Assembly: GCA_038210495.1 (NCBI GenBank)
Contig: JBBQWR010000009.1
Location: 1 to 64,000 of the forward strand
Origin: JBBQWR01 sp038210495
Lineage (GTDB): Bacteria > Planctomycetota > Planctomycetia > Pirellulales > DATAWG01
Reading direction: 5' to 3'
DNA: 64,000 nt
Part shown: in pieces, positions 61,837 to 64,000 of the stretch
Layout of the letters: the number at the start of each line of letters is the position of its first letter
How positions within the stretch are numbered: the first letter of the stretch is position 1
The notes under the pieces: generated by a model
Database searches by the model: none
Told to the model about the DNA's origin: nothing
What the model saw: the letters and a program-made list of their open reading frames with translations, nothing else
Made by a program: the position numbers and the translations under genes

Positions 61837-64000
61837 CTATCGGTTGAACAGCCAGCTAAAAAGCCGCGTAATATCGAGCCCCATCACAAACACCATCAGC
61901 GTGAGGATGAAGATCAATCCGGCATACGTGACCGTCGTCACGACTTTCTCGCTAGCCGGTTTGCCGCGAATGCCTTCGTACAGCAGCAGCACGAGGTGCC
62001 CGCCGTCGAGGACGGGGATCGGCAAGATATTGAGCACGGCCAGGTTGGCGCTGAGCAACGTGAGAAATAGCAGCAGCGTGCCGACTCCCTCGGATGCACT
62101 GGCAGTGGCCGCGACCGCGATCGTGCCGATGCCGCCTAAATTCGTCACCGCGACATCGCCGCTAACGAGCTTTCGGAGGATCGTCGTCACTTGCCAAATA
62201 GAATCTCGCGTCTCTCGAACACCAAGCCAAAATGCCTCGCTCCAGGGCGCGGGCGGACGCATTTCCGTTAACGGTTGGAGAACCAGACCTCGACTGCTGA
62301 CGGCGAAACAGTCCTTCACGACTACTGTGGGAATTTCGACCGTCTCCGTTTTTTTGCCCCGAACGAATTCGAGCGCTACCTTGATACCCGCCGGATAAGT
62401 GGAGAGCGCGGATTGCACGTATGGCCAACTGAGGTGCTCCGCCCCCAAGGGAATCGGCTTTTCGGAGATTTTCAATTCCTTGAAGATCTTTTTCTGTTCG
62501 TCGTCGACGGGGACGAGCTTTGCGCTTAACAGCATATCTCCTGCCGCGAGCTGCTTTGCTTCGGCCGGCGCGGAAGAAGAAATGGACTTCACCGAATTAA
62601 GCACTTCATACGCAACTCCAATTTCCTGTGCTTCAATGGCATGGTTGGGTCCGAACACATCGAAATACCGGGGGGCTTGCGGAGTAACTTTCAGCGACAG
62701 CGTGATCTCCTTGCCCTCGGACTTACGAAGCACCTCGACGGCCGTTTCGTGTCCCGCGAGCTTTGCAAGTCGATCGGGAATGCGCAAAGGATTGAGATCG
62801 CGATGGCCGTCGACGGAGACAATTCGATCGCCAATCTTGAAGCCGGCAGCCGCGGCGGGAGAGCCGCTGCGGATCGCGATCAGGGGCCCCATATCCACGA
62901 CAATGCCCACCTCGTGCATTGGCTCTGGATCGAGAGTCAATTTCACCCGCCTGAGTTCGGGCGCGTCGCTTTTGGTTGCCTGGGCTTTAGCGTCCGCTTC
63001 GGAATCTCGCCGCTCAACGATTAAGTCAATCGGGCGATCATAATAGCGTGCCAACGTCTCTTGAAGTTGAACGTAGTCGTCGATGGGTTGCTCTTGGCCA
63101 TCGATTACCGCAGCCACGATTTTGTCCCCCGCAGCGAATTTTGCTTTATCGGCTGGGGAGCCTGGTATAGTCGGCATTTCCTTCGCCAGCGTCGTATCGC
63201 CCCCCGGGATCACGCCAATCACCGCGTGCTTCGTCTCGTTGTTGTGCGCGTCCGTCGGCCGCAAAACGATGCGTTCGACTTCATGAGACTTATAACGCCG
63301 GATCGTCACATCCAATTTGCCGCTGCCACCGGTGAACATCACGCGCGGCAACAAATCTTGGAAGAATCGCAAACGTTCATCGGGGCCATCGGCATCGTCG
63401 TCGAATCGAATCGCCTTGTCCCCCGGATTTAACCCCGCCACCCAAGCTGGGTCGCCGGGCGAGGTTCCACCGATGACCGTCGGAACGTATCGCACGCCAT
63501 TGTGATACGCGATCATCGCGAAGATCACGGCGAAGATCAGATTCATGATCACGCCGGCCGAGATGATCGCCATCCGTTGCGGCACGCTCTTGGCCATGTA
63601 GCTGCGCGGATCGTAGGGGGCGTGCGGTTCGTCGACCGGCTCGGCGGGCAGGTCCCCTTGTTGGCGGTGATGCGCTGTTGGCTCCGTCTGACCAGCGGGC
63701 AGCGTCGAGCGCTCGCGCTCGTCAGCGGCCCGGGAAGGATTGTCGTCCTGCCCCAGCATTTTTACGTATCCGCCGAGCGGAATCGCGCCGATTCCGTATT
63801 CGGTTTCACCCCATTGGAAATGCAAAATCTTCCAGCCGCCGACGTCGAACCCGAGATAAAACTTCTCGCACTTCACGCCGCACGCCTTGGCGACGAGAAA
63901 GTGTCCCAGCTCATGCACGAAGATCACCAGCCCCAGGCCGATGAACGCCTTGAGGGCTGAGAAGAGTGTTCCCGCGACGTCCAGGAACGACGTGGCCAGC
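61837..64000 (-). CDS. rseP: RseP-type site-2 metalloprotease (5' end off window)
   Basis: At least 721 aa are in the window; the frame continues past the right edge. This is an intramembrane zinc protease that cleaves membrane-bound anti-sigma factors or signal peptides. The first visible helix, LKAFIGLGLVIFVHELGHFL, carries the HELGH zinc site. YLGFDVGGWKI and GAIPLGGYVKMLG follow. Two PDZ-like parts are seen (VGIVVDMGPLIAIRSGSPAA; KFAAGDKIVAAVIDG). The C-terminal helix has NILPIPVLDGGHLVLLL with the third ligand Asp. It is longer than E. coli RseP (about 450 aa). The extra length lies between the PDZ parts and the last helices. Confidence 0.92.
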   Translation of the reverse strand, partial: LATSFLDVAGTLFSALKAFIGLGLVIFVHELGHFLVAKACGVKCEKFYLGFDVGGWKILHFQWGETEYGIGAIPLGGYVKMLGQDDNPSRAADERERSTLPAGQTEPTAHHRQQGDLPAEPVDEPHAPYDPRSYMAKSVPQRMAIISAGVIMNLIFAVIFAMIAYHNGVRYVPTVIGGTSPGDPAWVAGLNPGDKAIRFDDDADGPDERLRFFQDLLPRVMFTGGSGKLDVTIRRYKSHEVERIVLRPTDAHNNETKHAVIGVIPGGDTTLAKEMPTIPGSPADKAKFAAGDKIVAAVIDGQEQPIDDYVQLQETLARYYDRPIDLIVERRDSEADAKAQATKSDAPELRRVKLTLDPEPMHEVGIVVDMGPLIAIRSGSPAAAAGFKIGDRIVSVDGHRDLNPLRIPDRLAKLAGHETAVEVLRKSEGKEITLSLKVTPQAPRYFDVFGPNHAIEAQEIGVAYEVLNSVKSISSSAPAEAKQLAAGDMLLSAKLVPVDDEQKKIFKELKISEKPIPLGAEHLSWPYVQSALSTYPAGIKVALEFVRGKKTETVEIPTVVVKDCFAVSSRGLVLQPLTEMRPPAPWSEAFWLGVRETRDSIWQVTTILRKLVSGDVAVTNLGGIGTIAVAATASASEGVGTLLLFLTLLSANLAVLNILPIPVLDGGHLVLLLYEGIRGKPASEKVVTTVTYAGLIFILTLMVFVMGLDITRLFSWLFNR

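Overview
The window looks like a chromosomal segment of a planctomycete (Planctomycetota, probably Pirellulales-like). It is GC-rich. It encodes a secreted protein with the planctomycete LEPRLLL leader, a Tat-exported DUF1501 protein, HTTM, LCCL and MORN-type secreted proteins, and integrase fragments of the planctomycete type. Its gene borders are filled with families of short dispersed repeats. There is no rRNA and no CRISPR array. One tRNA gene (tRNA-Arg, anticodon TCG) is present. The assignment rests on gene content only; no search was run.

Layout. 0-6 kb: a methyltransferase, a secreted beta-propeller protein, pyrD, a MiaE-type tRNA hydroxylase and a K+ channel-like protein. 6-14.4 kb, all on the minus strand: a heavy-metal efflux cluster made of an oversized CusA-type RND pump, a CusB-type adaptor carrying one heavy-metal-binding and two YHS-like cysteine modules, a small secreted YHS-like protein, a cysteine-rich secreted protein and a solo XRE regulator. 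14.6-28.2 kb: housekeeping genes, namely ppdK, speD-speE (polyamines), an SDR, ligA, a cupin gene overlapping a small membrane protein gene, murD coupled to a DUF6174-like gene, and pyk. 28.5-32.5 kb: MORN-repeat protein, thioredoxin, DUF1501. 33-39.3 kb is the accessory part: the LEPR surface protein with a foreign-looking C-terminus, two integrase fragments on either side of tRNA-Arg, a tiny lipoprotein-like gene, an MHS-type MFS transporter, and IS66 and IS1-like transposase remnants. 39.4-48 kb: LCCL protein, argC-argJ, a YVTN-type propeller, an ABC exporter half whose ATPase motifs are nearly all lost, and small membrane proteins. 48-64 kb: HTTM protein with a partner, a KSSDY-repeat secreted protein, an alpha/beta hydrolase, Cys-rich small proteins, hisS, a transglutaminase, a class III aminotransferase, an EF-hand lipoprotein, a U32/RlhA-like protein and the RseP protease, which runs off the right edge.

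How the genes connect. PpdK and Pyk both work at the PEP/pyruvate node. SpeD supplies decarboxylated SAM to SpeE. ArgC and ArgJ belong to the arginine acetyl cycle. The metal cluster looks like a periplasmic capture-and-export system in which YHS-like cysteine modules recur in the adaptor and in a separate small protein; no outer-membrane factor is visible. The best candidates for something undescribed are this cluster (including the roughly 255-residue insertion in its RND pump), the ABC half-transporter without ATPase motifs, and the KSSDY-repeat protein.
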